Assembly (NCBI RefSeq): GCF_000308295.2
Contig: NZ_HG326652.1
Coordinates: forward strand, 97,769 to 161,768
DNA from: Afipia birgiae 34632
GTDB lineage: Bacteria; Pseudomonadota; Alphaproteobacteria; Rhizobiales; Xanthobacteraceae
Length of the DNA stretch: 64,000 nucleotides
Direction: 5' to 3'
The position numbers were made by a program, and so were the translations under genes. This document shows positions 37,555-46,679 of the stretch, one piece after another (within the stretch, counting starts at the first letter, position 1; every line of letters begins with the position of its first letter). Under the pieces are notes generated by a model. That model was given only the letters and a program-made list of their open reading frames with translations, did not search any database and had not been told where the DNA came from.

Positions 37555-37989
37555 CTAACGAGGCGGCGCGAGCTTGTGAAGCAACTCGTTTGCAACAGTT
37601 GAAGGGACCGCGCGCGGTTTGCTGAGATTGATCATCTTGCCCGTGCGGCGTCTCCAATCTACGCGAAGCGCATCGTTCAACATCTCTGTGTGGGTGGGAA
37701 GCAACCGTTGAAAGGTTGCCTGTGCGCCATTGTCCGGCAACTGCAGAAATCCTGCTACAAAGATCCGATGGCGCAGATCTTCATTGACTCGGCAAAGCTC
37801 TGTGATCGAAGTATCTTCATGTCGGGGCCTGAAAACGTAGGTGGTATCAGGGACGAAGACATTATTCACTGGAAGGCCTTGAGCCAACAGTTCGCCGAGC
37901 AACCAGATTCCACCGTCGATCGCGATTTTCGCGTATTTCTCCAGGCGCATTTCCAAGACGCGGGGTTCATAAAATGGACGGATGGTCAT
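37555..37989 (-). CDS. Hypothetical protein of the mobilization operon (144 aa)
   Basis: Soluble protein beginning MTIRPFYEPRVLEMRLEKYA. An AGGAG ribosome site precedes the start, which overlaps the previous stop by ATGA. It lies between the relaxase pair and the serine integrase, 34 bases before the latter. The position would suit a recombination directionality or accessory factor, but nothing in the sequence proves it. Confidence 0.6.
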   Translation of the reverse strand: MTIRPFYEPRVLEMRLEKYAKIAIDGGIWLLGELLAQGLPVNNVFVPDTTYVFRPRHEDTSITELCRVNEDLRHRIFVAGFLQLPDNGAQATFQRLLPTHTEMLNDALRVDWRRRTGKMINLSKPRAVPSTVANELLHKLAPPR

Positions 37990-38198
37990 CGCTTGTCTCC
38001 TTTTTGATATACCGTGGTAGCTGCCGGTAGTGTGCGGGGTCTGGGTTCGAAAACGGCGTCGAGCAACTCGCCGAAATATCGCTCGATCGCGTCCAATTCG
38101 GCCTTTGAGACTGGGATCGGATCGGGCAGCTCTTTTTCGACAGTCCAAAATTCCGGATCGGACGGTCGTTTTTTCAACGAAAGGCGCCTAGAGCTCAT
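37986..38198 (-). CDS. Small protein of the mobilization operon (70 aa)
   Basis: Begins MSSRRLSLKKRPSDPEFW inside the 3' end of the relaxase gene (11-base overlap) and ends overlapping the next gene. Basic N-terminus followed by an acidic helix (SKAELDAIERYFGELLDAVF). A small DNA-binding or excision factor is possible; unproven. Confidence 0.55.
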   Translation of the reverse strand: MSSRRLSLKKRPSDPEFWTVEKELPDPIPVSKAELDAIERYFGELLDAVFEPRPRTLPAATTVYQKGDKR

Positions 38199-40920
38199 GG
38201 CTGAGCTCTTTCTTGACACGCCGATTTGCACTGGAATCCTCGACCGCAAAGCCCTTCGCAAGCTCAGCGAGGTCGGTACGGGCCTGTGCGGCTACCAGAA
38301 TGTCGAGGGACGAGCGCTTGAAACCTGAGCGAGCCAGCTGGCCTGCCAGGTAAGTCCGCCGCGATATCGGGTCGATTTCATCCGCGTGGCTTCGTTCGGA
38401 AAGAGGCATCTCCGCTATAATTCTGGAATCGAGCGATTTACGATCGCAAAACAGGTCGGTGGTATTGCGTGCCCGGCTCGCAGCGACCACGATTGAATGG
38501 CGATCCATCTCCGGCGATAGCCACACGAATGCCCGGTCAGTGGTGCAGCCCTGCGCGCCATAAATGGTCGTCGCGTAAGCGTGGGTCAGCTTAACGCGCC
38601 CCTTGTCGTCAGCGATCTCGTCGGTCGAGAATGTAAAGCGACCTGCGCCGGTTCGCACCGCAATATCAAAACGTTCATCGCCGACGGTGTGAATTGACTC
38701 GACGGTTCCTTCGGTGCCGTTGATCGTCTCGATGCCGCCGACTTTGATACGGGTTAAGAATCGAATGCGATCGCCATCGGCCAAGGGCAACGGCACGTTC
38801 AAATTGGACGATGTAACGGCTTTGAGCGTCACATCCTCGCCATGAATGACGTTCCGTCGGCGCAGCCGGGCGCGAACCTCCGCCGAAATCGCGCGCACCT
38901 GGGTGTTGGTTTTGGCTATGAGAAGAGAATGTCCGGGCGCGGTCTTCTCATGAGCTTCCCAGGCATCAACCATTGCGCGGACGGTGGCCTTGGGGCCAAC
39001 GGTCTCATGGAGCAAGCCTCGGCTATCAAATGCTTCCAGCGCTTCGCCAGCACCGCCTCTCCCGAAGGCAGTAACAGCATCTCGCGCCCATTGCTCGTGC
39101 TGCCGAACGATCTTGGCGACCGATTGTACCGACGAAAAATTTGCTGCGAGCGCCAATCCCGGGCCGGCGCCCACGCTCTGCAGCTGGTTGCGGTCACCCA
39201 CGAGGATGAGATGCGGATCGAGACCGCTTGCATCGGCAGCCTCTACCGCTGACAATATACTATGCATCTGACGACTTGAGAGAAGGCCAGCTTCGTCAAC
39301 GATCAGTACGGTGTTTTTATCGAGGAATGGAACGCCGTGTTCGGCGCCGACGCGCCACGAGTCTGTTGCGCGCGCATCGATCGCCAAATCATCGCGAAGG
39401 GCGTGCGAAATCTTCCAAGCTGTGGAAGCGCCGATCACACGAAACCCTGTACCGGCGTGGGTCCAGGACTCGGTGATAGCAGCCAAAGCCGTCGTCTTTC
39501 CCGCGCCTGGGGCGCCCTCAAGAATCGTGATCTTGGCTCCGTTGGTCGCCGCGCGGACGGCATTAGCTTGTTCTTTGTTGAGGCCGTGCTTGCGGATCAG
39601 ATCGTCGACGATCGATGGGGGCGGCGCGCCTGGAGATTTTCTCGAAAGCCGCGCCGCCATCTCGCCGATTTCAGATTCGATGCGCAGGATGTCCGGCGTA
39701 GTGAAAACCTGATGCCCCCACACGTCGTGATCCAGGGTGACAACCGCCTTTGTCGCGATGAAGTTATCGACCTCCGTCTCGACGCGTTCCGCGCCCTCGC
39801 CGGTTCCGACGAATGCGGCGGCTACGGCGGCGTAGAGGTGCCGGCGTTCAAAGGTGCTTTCATGCTCGGTGAGCTGACCGGGAAGAGCTGCGAGGCGCGC
39901 CCGGAGGATGCGTTCACGGTCAGCCTTCTCGATCGATGCGTGCTGCTCGCGCCCGGCAGCGAAGCAAGATTCGATGACGGCGTCGCGCTCGAAGCCGATG
40001 TCGCGGGAGCATTGCTGCCAGAATGCGAAACGGTCTTGGTGTCGCTCCTGTTTGGCCCTGCGGGTCGCTTTGGTGATTGCCGCGGCCAGCGCCGGAGCGT
40101 TGGCGCTATCGGTACCGGCAGCTTCGAGCTCGCCCTCTATTTCGGTACGGCGAGCTGAGAAATAGGATTTGAGCTGGGGGGCAATTCCAACGACTTCCCA
40201 AATTCCATTTTTACCGATATCGCCGACCGCAAAGCCAAGATCCTGAAAATTTTTGGAAAGTTGGGCGTGATAGACGGCTCCGGCCGCCATTTTCCAGGCG
40301 AAGATGGCTTTGCCGTCCAGAGCTCCATAGCGCTTGCGCCCAGATCGACTCGCTTCATCGTCGGTGCGGTCGTTCGCGCTTTCGTCGAGTTTGCGAGCGA
40401 TATTGACGGTAACCGCGTGACTATGAAGCGCACAGTCCGAAAACACCTGACCATCGGAATGCAGTGCAGGGCGCGCGTCGCCGTGTTGAAACACGGCAAC
40501 CGTCAGCTTGACCGTTTCGCGGCGAACGCCGTCCTTGCCCGACCGGCAGAACGCGGCGTTGGCCTCAACCGCCTTGAGCGCTGCTTCGACGGCGCTGGCC
40601 TGAGCCTCTTCGATTTTGGCACGCAGCTCGGCATCGGCGAGCGCCCAGAGAATCGAACATGTCTTCGGCGCCGAAAACGTGATGTCATATCCGCCGACGT
40701 GCTTTTTCCCGCTTTTGCTCGAGAGCATAAAGCGACCTTCGGCGTCGAGCGCCGCATGGAGCCGCTCGAACGGTTCGCGCTCGATCACCGATCCTGCGCG
40801 AACGCCGATGTCGACGCCCACCGCCACCCATCGACCCGCGGGTTCGCTGCCGCCGACATAGTAGTCGGACGAGGCAATGTAGTATTCGGCTGACGTCCCG
40901 GCTGCGACGATTGCGACCAT
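38188..40920 (-). CDS. MobF-family conjugative relaxase with helicase domain (TrwC/TraA-like)
   Basis: A 910-residue protein. The relaxase domain (1 to about 300) has N-terminal tyrosines (Tyr13/14 and 20/21, EYYIASSDYY) and the histidine triad His154, His166, His168 (LHSHAV). A RecD/TraI-type helicase follows, with Walker A GAPGAGKT at 469-476 and Walker B VLIVDEA at 538-544. Such proteins nick oriT, stay bound to the strand and unwind it. The start has AGGTGAG upstream; a longer frame would cover the operator. A copy of the 27-bp motif lies 52 bases upstream. Confidence 0.93.
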   Translation of the reverse strand: MVAIVAAGTSAEYYIASSDYYVGGSEPAGRWVAVGVDIGVRAGSVIEREPFERLHAALDAEGRFMLSSKSGKKHVGGYDITFSAPKTCSILWALADAELRAKIEEAQASAVEAALKAVEANAAFCRSGKDGVRRETVKLTVAVFQHGDARPALHSDGQVFSDCALHSHAVTVNIARKLDESANDRTDDEASRSGRKRYGALDGKAIFAWKMAAGAVYHAQLSKNFQDLGFAVGDIGKNGIWEVVGIAPQLKSYFSARRTEIEGELEAAGTDSANAPALAAAITKATRRAKQERHQDRFAFWQQCSRDIGFERDAVIESCFAAGREQHASIEKADRERILRARLAALPGQLTEHESTFERRHLYAAVAAAFVGTGEGAERVETEVDNFIATKAVVTLDHDVWGHQVFTTPDILRIESEIGEMAARLSRKSPGAPPPSIVDDLIRKHGLNKEQANAVRAATNGAKITILEGAPGAGKTTALAAITESWTHAGTGFRVIGASTAWKISHALRDDLAIDARATDSWRVGAEHGVPFLDKNTVLIVDEAGLLSSRQMHSILSAVEAADASGLDPHLILVGDRNQLQSVGAGPGLALAANFSSVQSVAKIVRQHEQWARDAVTAFGRGGAGEALEAFDSRGLLHETVGPKATVRAMVDAWEAHEKTAPGHSLLIAKTNTQVRAISAEVRARLRRRNVIHGEDVTLKAVTSSNLNVPLPLADGDRIRFLTRIKVGGIETINGTEGTVESIHTVGDERFDIAVRTGAGRFTFSTDEIADDKGRVKLTHAYATTIYGAQGCTTDRAFVWLSPEMDRHSIVVAASRARNTTDLFCDRKSLDSRIIAEMPLSERSHADEIDPISRRTYLAGQLARSGFKRSSLDILVAAQARTDLAELAKGFAVEDSSANRRVKKELSHEL

Positions 40921-40971
40921 CTCACTCACCTGCAATATGATGCAAGCGAGCATGCGCGTTCGGCAGATGGG

Positions 40972-40998
40972 CTTACCGGGCACCTCCCCGAGATAAGG
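40972..40998. promoter_or_regulatory. 27-bp conserved near-palindrome, copy 1 (relaxase)
   Basis: CTTACCGGG-N5-CCCCGAGATAAGG, about 52 bases upstream of the relaxase start. It shares 11 further bases (CGGCAG...GGG) on its left with the copy at 44404. Confidence 0.75.
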
Positions 40999-41024
40999 GC
41001 TGCAGTCCGGGGGCGGTTAAAAAT

Positions 41025-41054
41025 AAATGCCCGTCACTGAGGTGACGGGCATTT
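41025..41054 (-). terminator. Rho-independent terminator of the coupling-protein operon
   Basis: A perfect 13-bp stem AAATGCCCGTCAC / GTGACGGGCATTT with a 4-base loop, followed on the minus strand by ATTTTTAA. It separates the coupling-protein gene from the relaxase operon, so the relaxase needs its own promoter. Confidence 0.88.
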
Positions 41055-41086
41055 CCATTGCGTTCGGTGAGACCAGTGAAGACGAA

Positions 41087-42850
41087 CTAAAGCCGCTGCC
41101 AAGCATCGAGTGGCCATTCAACCACGTAAACGTTGTCGAATCCGACGATCGATGCACGGATCGATTTACTCCCTCGCCAGTCGACCGTCAGACCGAGACT
41201 GGTGGACATCTCGTGAGGGGATAGAGCTGGCACCTTGTGCAATTCGGTCTCACCTTGCTTGCCGGGCCGGTCAATCCCGAATGTTGTCATACCCATCAAG
41301 GATTCGGAGAGCTCGGTCGCGTTTTTGCCGGGCCTTGCTTTGCAGACGATGATGGTCGCAAAGTTCTCGGTTAGAGCTTCCGCCGCCGCCTTGGTTGAGG
41401 CGTCCTCGATCTGTGCGAGGCTCTGCGCTGTTGCGACAACGCGGATCCCGCGAGACCGTCCCAGCGAAGCGAGCTGCATGACATCCTTCATCGCTCCACG
41501 AAAACGGGGAAGTTCATCCGCGAAGATCCAGACGCCGTGGTCGACATTGTCGGCCAAGTCAGGCGCAAGAAGCTCGCTTGCCAACACCCGAAACATCAGG
41601 GTCAGCAGCAGTTCGGAATTGTCGCGATTGGAAAGATCATGCCGCAGGATGATGACGCGCTGGCGGGATCGCTTTCTCGCCCAATCTAGAAGCGAAATGC
41701 GCGGGCGCCCGTCCGCCTCCATCGCGGCACAGGTATCGACGATCTCGGCGATGTGGGCGATCATGTTGAATACGACAGAGAGAGACATGGTAGTGGGATC
41801 GTCGCCTTTGCCGCGCAACATTTCGGCGACCTGGCGCATTGTTGGCCGGAGGTCGTTGGCGATCTCTTCGACCGGCTTCGAGATCGCGGTCTGCAGCTCT
41901 CGCCAACCCCATTGCTGTCTATGCTCGGCGATAAGTTTCAGGATAAGTCCTTTCAGGACCAGGCGGGACGCCGCTGACCAGACGGGGTCGCGGGATTCCG
42001 GTATCATGATTGTGGGGACGCGGCTGGCAGCCGCCGGTGACCGGACGTCGCGGCCGATTGCCCAAACCGACGAAGCGCGTCCGATTCCGATGACGCTGCT
42101 GGTCCCTCGGCCGATTAAAGCCGTGATCCGCTTGTGGAGGGCTCCCTTGACGTCGAGGTGGAGAACGTGATCACCGCGCAACGTCGCTTGGCGGGCCAGC
42201 CCTTCGGCAATCGCGGTCTTGCCGGAGCCAGGTAAGCCGATGCTGAAGACCGATTCATGCTCGGCCAGTTTGGGAAGCCGGAGGCCGGGCGCAAGTTCGA
42301 TTCCGCCGGGGGATTCCGCGACCAAAGCCGCCAAATGATTTTGCGCCGCGCCGATCGCTGCGCCAAACCACAGGGTCTTCGGCCCATCGATCCAGCGCGC
42401 ATTCCTTAGTTTCGGGGTTCGCGAAAGCACTTGACGATAGATGTGAACCGCAACAACCCACCCGGCCAAGACCGCACCGATCATGCGAAGCGGCAACTGG
42501 ATGGCCATGTCGATGCTCGTCAGCAACGCCCAGCTTGCCGTTCCAATTGCAACGGGATAGCCAAACCAAGCAACGATATACGTGGCCAATGCTGCCAGCC
42601 GTGCGCTTGCTTCCCCGCTCAGGATCAATACAGGTGCAGCGGCGTGGTGCGACATCGCGATCAAGCGCAATATGGCTGTCAGGTCGAACGGCAGCTCAAT
42701 TTGATCGCGAGTGGACCAATAGAATGCCGGCACAACGGCGAACAGAACGAGGAAAGCCGTTGCAGCCGCGAGTAGGCCGAACGAGAAGCTCGCGAGGATC
42801 GCCCCCGAACGGGAGGAAACCGGCGTGAGCGGATGAGTAGGTTTCGACAT
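41087..42850 (-). CDS. Type IV coupling protein (TraD/TraG/VirD4 superfamily)
   Basis: A 587-residue membrane ATPase. Several N-terminal membrane segments (about 17-43, 85-112, 122-138) precede the ATPase domain with Walker A GLPGSGKT at 205-212 and Walker B WIFADELPRF near 435. The TraD-type sensor follows: ASLGRSRGIRVVATAQSLAQ. Coupling proteins link the relaxase-DNA complex to a mating-pore secretion system. It is preceded by the 199-aa membrane gene 6 bases away. Confidence 0.9.
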   Translation of the reverse strand: MSKPTHPLTPVSSRSGAILASFSFGLLAAATAFLVLFAVVPAFYWSTRDQIELPFDLTAILRLIAMSHHAAAPVLILSGEASARLAALATYIVAWFGYPVAIGTASWALLTSIDMAIQLPLRMIGAVLAGWVVAVHIYRQVLSRTPKLRNARWIDGPKTLWFGAAIGAAQNHLAALVAESPGGIELAPGLRLPKLAEHESVFSIGLPGSGKTAIAEGLARQATLRGDHVLHLDVKGALHKRITALIGRGTSSVIGIGRASSVWAIGRDVRSPAAASRVPTIMIPESRDPVWSAASRLVLKGLILKLIAEHRQQWGWRELQTAISKPVEEIANDLRPTMRQVAEMLRGKGDDPTTMSLSVVFNMIAHIAEIVDTCAAMEADGRPRISLLDWARKRSRQRVIILRHDLSNRDNSELLLTLMFRVLASELLAPDLADNVDHGVWIFADELPRFRGAMKDVMQLASLGRSRGIRVVATAQSLAQIEDASTKAAAEALTENFATIIVCKARPGKNATELSESLMGMTTFGIDRPGKQGETELHKVPALSPHEMSTSLGLTVDWRGSKSIRASIVGFDNVYVVEWPLDAWQRL

Positions 42851-42856
42851 GATCTA

Positions 42857-43456
42857 CTACCTTTCTGAATTGCGGTTGACGTGGATGACGGTGCCGAGGG
42901 GCAGCGAGCCATCGGCGTGCAATATCGTGTGCGGAATGCTGAACGAATTTTGGTGGCGCGCGAGACGCGCTTCGATATCGGCTAGACCGAGACTTGGAGC
43001 GGTCACGATGTAGCTGCAGTCCTCGGTCCAGCGATCAAGCCTGTTGCAGAGGCCCATGGCGTCACCGCTCTGATATCCGGATCGGAAGAGTCCCCATCGC
43101 AGCGGCCGATCGATCGTGCCGGCGAGGATCGTGAGCGCAATGACGAGCAACGAAGCAGCGCTGCAGACGAGCCATAGCGGCGGCGGCCCGCTGGTCGACT
43201 CGCGGGACTGGATGCGTACCGAAGCCCGCCTTGGTGCAGGCAATGCGTCGTCGGTTCCCGCTGCTACGCGTGCCATCGTCGCGACTCCCTCCGGCCCGAT
43301 CCGCGTCAACACCGAGCGTGGAAGCTTGGAGATCTCGCGCGGCGACAGTTCGGCGAGCTTCAGCCCCAGAGTTTCCCGCGAGGCCTTGCCTTGCGCGATG
43401 TTTTCGCGCAGGCGGTTGATGAGCTCGCTCGGGAGCGCTGCCTTAGCGGCCGGCAT
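42857..43456 (-). CDS. Single-pass membrane protein of the transfer operon (199 aa)
   Basis: The N-terminal half is cytoplasmic and helical (LPSELINRLRENIAQGKASR). One membrane helix at about 107-127 (LWLVCSAASLLVIALTILAG) follows. The outer C-terminal part has two cysteines and ends SLPLGTVIHVNR, reminiscent of small LysM-like modules. It overlaps the ParA-like gene by 14 bases. Role unknown; a link between coupling protein and envelope is a guess. Confidence 0.6.
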   Translation of the reverse strand: MPAAKAALPSELINRLRENIAQGKASRETLGLKLAELSPREISKLPRSVLTRIGPEGVATMARVAAGTDDALPAPRRASVRIQSRESTSGPPPLWLVCSAASLLVIALTILAGTIDRPLRWGLFRSGYQSGDAMGLCNRLDRWTEDCSYIVTAPSLGLADIEARLARHQNSFSIPHTILHADGSLPLGTVIHVNRNSER

Positions 43457-44342
43457 CGAACCCTCCCACGGTGAAGCCGACGATGGCACCAAGGCGCGGC
43501 CAGACGACGGAGAGAAATTCGCTGACGTCGCCCTGCAGCGCAGTGACCATCAGGCGGGACATCCCCAGCCTGGCGATGAGCGCCGCTTCATCCGCCATGA
43601 CCGCTTCCGTAAAGGTCATCCCGGCGGCCTCGAACAACGGCCATGCGCCGGCGGCAATGGCGGGCAGCGTGACGCGGCGGCGGTCCTTTAACAGCGGCGC
43701 GATTCGATCGTTGTAGATTTTATGGGCCGGCGTGCCCGCGAGGAATTTGAATCCTCCGTCACGCAAGTTGAGGACCGGGACGATCTCCGCGGCCGGATGG
43801 ACCAGCTGAAGTTCGCCGATCAGGTTCGCGCTCTGCGCCATCGCACTGGGATCTGCCGTCATCAAGACCATTGCGATCGAACGGACGCCCTGGTCGACCA
43901 AGAATCGGTCGAACCTGGCCCGGGCAACGAAATTCAAAAATGCCCGCTGGTTCTGGCCGGCGCCGACGTCGATCACGCCGACGGCCTCAGACTTGGCAAT
44001 CGACAGCACCATTTCCTCGAGCGGCTCGAACACCCGCATCGCGGCGAGGGAATCGCTCCGCATCTCCTCCACGCCGGGCGCCTCGATCGTGATGGCCTTG
44101 TCCGGATAGAGAAGCGGCAGGGTCGGAGCCCGATCGATCTGGACGATGCGAACCTGCTGTTCGGCAGCAATCGCGCCGTCGATGACCAGGCGTCCAGTCA
44201 AGGATTTGCCGATACCGCCCTTCGGTCCCATCGTATAAATGACGGTCGCACCAGCGGTTTTCAGCAAATCGGTATGCGCGGCGATCGTCTTCTTGTCCGC
44301 ACGAGGCCCGCTCTGAATGATGGGAGTGGTCTTGGTCGTCAT
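43443..44342 (-). CDS. ParA/MinD-like P-loop ATPase (299 aa)
   Basis: Deviant Walker A GPKGGIGKS at residues 39-47 is the signature of ParA/MinD/VirC1-type ATPases, and VIDVGAGQN supplies the second acidic motif region. There is no DNA-binding N-terminus, so it is the short type. In conjugative systems VirC1-like ParA proteins bring the relaxosome to the coupling protein; in other elements they drive segregation. Here it is followed directly by transfer genes, which favours the first. A 27-bp motif lies 62 bases upstream. Confidence 0.8.
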   Translation of the reverse strand: MTTKTTPIIQSGPRADKKTIAAHTDLLKTAGATVIYTMGPKGGIGKSLTGRLVIDGAIAAEQQVRIVQIDRAPTLPLLYPDKAITIEAPGVEEMRSDSLAAMRVFEPLEEMVLSIAKSEAVGVIDVGAGQNQRAFLNFVARARFDRFLVDQGVRSIAMVLMTADPSAMAQSANLIGELQLVHPAAEIVPVLNLRDGGFKFLAGTPAHKIYNDRIAPLLKDRRRVTLPAIAAGAWPLFEAAGMTFTEAVMADEAALIARLGMSRLMVTALQGDVSEFLSVVWPRLGAIVGFTVGGFDAGR

Positions 44343-44403
44343 AGTTGTGCTCCTGAAGCGCGGAAATGGCGCGCATCAGGAGCAAACAACATCGGCAGGA
44401 GGG

Positions 44404-44430
44404 CTTACCGGGTAGCATCCCGGGATAAGG
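44404..44430. promoter_or_regulatory. 27-bp conserved near-palindrome, copy 2 (ParA-like gene)
   Basis: CTTACCGGG-N6-CCCGGGATAAGG, about 62 bases upstream of the ParA-like start, in the 130-base gap after the 555-aa gene. Confidence 0.75.
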
Positions 44431-44472
44431 TCGGAGGAAACAAAAAAGATCGTAGGCCAGCCAAACAGTTAA

Positions 44473-46140
44473 TTATGCTGGCTCAGCCACCGGAATTGGA
44501 TCGACCAGTTCTGTTACTTGTTCCCAGATGTTCAAAACGTTCCGATGTTTCGCGCTCAGGGAGGTCAAAAGCGATTGAATGATCTCTTGATTCATCGCCG
44601 CCCCGTAGCCGCGATTAAGTGGATATTCCATCATCTCAAGCGTGTGACGCTGCACCAGTGGCGCAAGTTCGGGAACGTCAAGCGGCATTCCGCCCGCATG
44701 ACGTTTGATGTCGCGCTTGTAAAGAATACCTTCTTTGTAGCGCGCCTCGAGTTCGCGATGCCAATCCTGAATCTCGTTGAAAATCTGACGCAGAAATTCG
44801 CAAAAGAGAAGCGGAGGTAGCGGCTCCATCAGAGCGGCGCTATACCAATCGAAAAACACGGCATATCCTCGCAAGGTCAGCATGTCATGTCGTAAAGACC
44901 AGATTTTTGCGATGAGGATATCCCGTCCAGCCGCCAATCTGGATTCGATCTCTTCGGTTGTTTCTGGGCGGCCGCTCGCCTTTCGATCCTGGCGACCCTT
45001 TCTTTGCTCCCCTTCGGAGATTTCCATAAGGCCCACACCAATATCGAGATCGGTTCCGTGCAGCTCCGGGATCGCCTTGACGATCGCCTTGGCGCACTCA
45101 TGGCCAGCGCTCGCTAGATCCCACGCTGACTTCGTGAGTCGGTCGAAATTTTCCCCTTCCGCGACCTCATCCTTGGTCCGTGGAATGTTTCGAGCGAGCC
45201 TGATCTCATCGAAGGGAACGCCGAGCGTCGGCGTCAAAAGCTCGAATACGCCAACGATGAATCGGCTCAGTGGCGGCGCGTGCAGCCACTGCTCGACCGT
45301 CTTGTTGGAATGACGGACGTCGCCGGGCTCCGTCATCTGAAATGCAATCTTCAGCAACTGCATCGCCTGGCCTGCGCAAAAGGCAAGATTTCGTCGTCCA
45401 TCGTCGTCAAGACGCCGTTTCACATCACGCAAGCAGACGTGCCTCCCGCGATGAGTCCGAGTGCTGCTAAGCAATATTTCTGCGACTGCCGGGCTAAGCT
45501 CCCATCTCACCGGAGTAATCTTTAGAAGCGACGTTTCTCCAGCGTCCGCTGCGCGGGCCGTAAGGCGGTCGACGAGGCGGGCGTTACTGGAACTGTCATC
45601 GGTGATCATCCCGGGGGCGTCGAAGCCGAATACCGATCCGTCGCGAGGCAGCAACATGAGCTGGCCGCCCAGACCGAGAGAAGTGATGCTGGGAGTCATC
45701 TGCTCGGCTAGATCAGTCTTTTGGGCGTGCGACACCACCCCTGAGCCAAGCACAGCTCCTTTCTGGAGTTCGCGGACGGCATATAGCGAAATGCTGGTGC
45801 GTCCCTTCACCCGAGATTTCTCCGGGGGCTTGGACATGAATTCCGCAAGGAATTGCAGCTCCGTGATCACTCTCCTATCGACCTGCGAAGGTGGCTGCGC
45901 ATCGTCGCCGGGCGACCGCTTATATCTGACGTGGCCGGAACGATCGGTGGCCCAGGCAAGGGCATTCGCCAGATAGAACGCGATCAACGGTTTCACGTTC
46001 GCTGCCACGCCATCGACCTTATCGTGAGGACGGTAACCATTGTCGGTCAATTCAGACTTGAATGCGTCTGTAAAGGAAGACAGGGCCTTCGTCGCCGTTT
46101 CGTTCGCGTTGATGAGGAGCAGAATTTCAAAGTCCGTCAT
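44473..46140 (-). CDS. Unknown large protein of the element (555 aa)
   Basis: Begins MTDFEILLLINANETATKAL. It is soluble and mostly helical, with no Walker, zinc, or nuclease motif that I can see. Segments such as GRHVCLRDVKRRLDDDGRRN and FDWYSAALMEPLPPLLFCEF may help in a profile search. It sits between the HTH-like gene and the ParA/transfer operon. An ATG was preferred over a TTG five codons upstream. Possibly a replication, partition or relaxosome factor; unassigned. Confidence 0.6.
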   Translation of the reverse strand: MTDFEILLLINANETATKALSSFTDAFKSELTDNGYRPHDKVDGVAANVKPLIAFYLANALAWATDRSGHVRYKRSPGDDAQPPSQVDRRVITELQFLAEFMSKPPEKSRVKGRTSISLYAVRELQKGAVLGSGVVSHAQKTDLAEQMTPSITSLGLGGQLMLLPRDGSVFGFDAPGMITDDSSSNARLVDRLTARAADAGETSLLKITPVRWELSPAVAEILLSSTRTHRGRHVCLRDVKRRLDDDGRRNLAFCAGQAMQLLKIAFQMTEPGDVRHSNKTVEQWLHAPPLSRFIVGVFELLTPTLGVPFDEIRLARNIPRTKDEVAEGENFDRLTKSAWDLASAGHECAKAIVKAIPELHGTDLDIGVGLMEISEGEQRKGRQDRKASGRPETTEEIESRLAAGRDILIAKIWSLRHDMLTLRGYAVFFDWYSAALMEPLPPLLFCEFLRQIFNEIQDWHRELEARYKEGILYKRDIKRHAGGMPLDVPELAPLVQRHTLEMMEYPLNRGYGAAMNQEIIQSLLTSLSAKHRNVLNIWEQVTELVDPIPVAEPA

Positions 46141-46220
46141 GGGCTTCCGATTCAAGTGCTGGTGTTGGGCGGCAACACGAACTTAGCCTTCTTCATCGCG
46201 CAACTTTCGATCAGTAGAAA

Positions 46221-46679
46221 TCAGTCGTCATATTCTATGCGGGTCGCCTCACGCAGCCTGCGAGCTTCGGCCAGCCGTTGTGCCAAACCCGTCACAGCGC
46301 TCTGAGGCGACGCCGCGATGGCGGCTGTCGCAATCTCGATGGTCTCGCCAGCGGATTTGACTTGCGTCTGATGCGTGGGACGCTCGCTCTTGTCCTCGAT
46401 TGATCGCGCACGAGGCGCGATCTCTAAACAAGCCGCTCCGGCAAGATTCGTTAGGTGGGCCTTCCGGATGCGCAGAAACACTGAATTCATCTGGCGAGCT
46501 GAGATCGGTCGACCATTTTTGTGCCGTGCTCCTGCCTGCGTCAATGCAGCAGCAATGGTCACCCACGTCAATCCGGACGTCTCCAACTGTTGCAGCGCCA
46601 AATAGTGCGCGCGCACCGAACGCTCGAACGGAATATCGAACGACCAGTTCTTGACCAGATGCTGTAGCTCGCTGCGCAT
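46221..46679 (-). CDS. Small helical protein with HTH-like segment (152 aa)
   Basis: Residues ~35-75 (GLTWVTIAAALTQAGARHKN then SARQMNSVFLRIRKA) resemble helix-turn-helix regions that recognise DNA in plasmid and island accessory proteins. The rest is helical and charged. It is the first gene of the minus-strand cluster on this side and could be its regulator or an oriT-binding accessory protein. Confidence 0.55.
   Translation of the reverse strand: MRSELQHLVKNWSFDIPFERSVRAHYLALQQLETSGLTWVTIAAALTQAGARHKNGRPISARQMNSVFLRIRKAHLTNLAGAACLEIAPRARSIEDKSERPTHQTQVKSAGETIEIATAAIAASPQSAVTGLAQRLAEARRLREATRIEYDD

Noticed and set aside
44455-44482. Terminator hairpin after the 555-aa gene
   Set aside because: A short GGCCAGC/GCTGGC pairing exists but overlaps the stop codon and its T-run is too far away.
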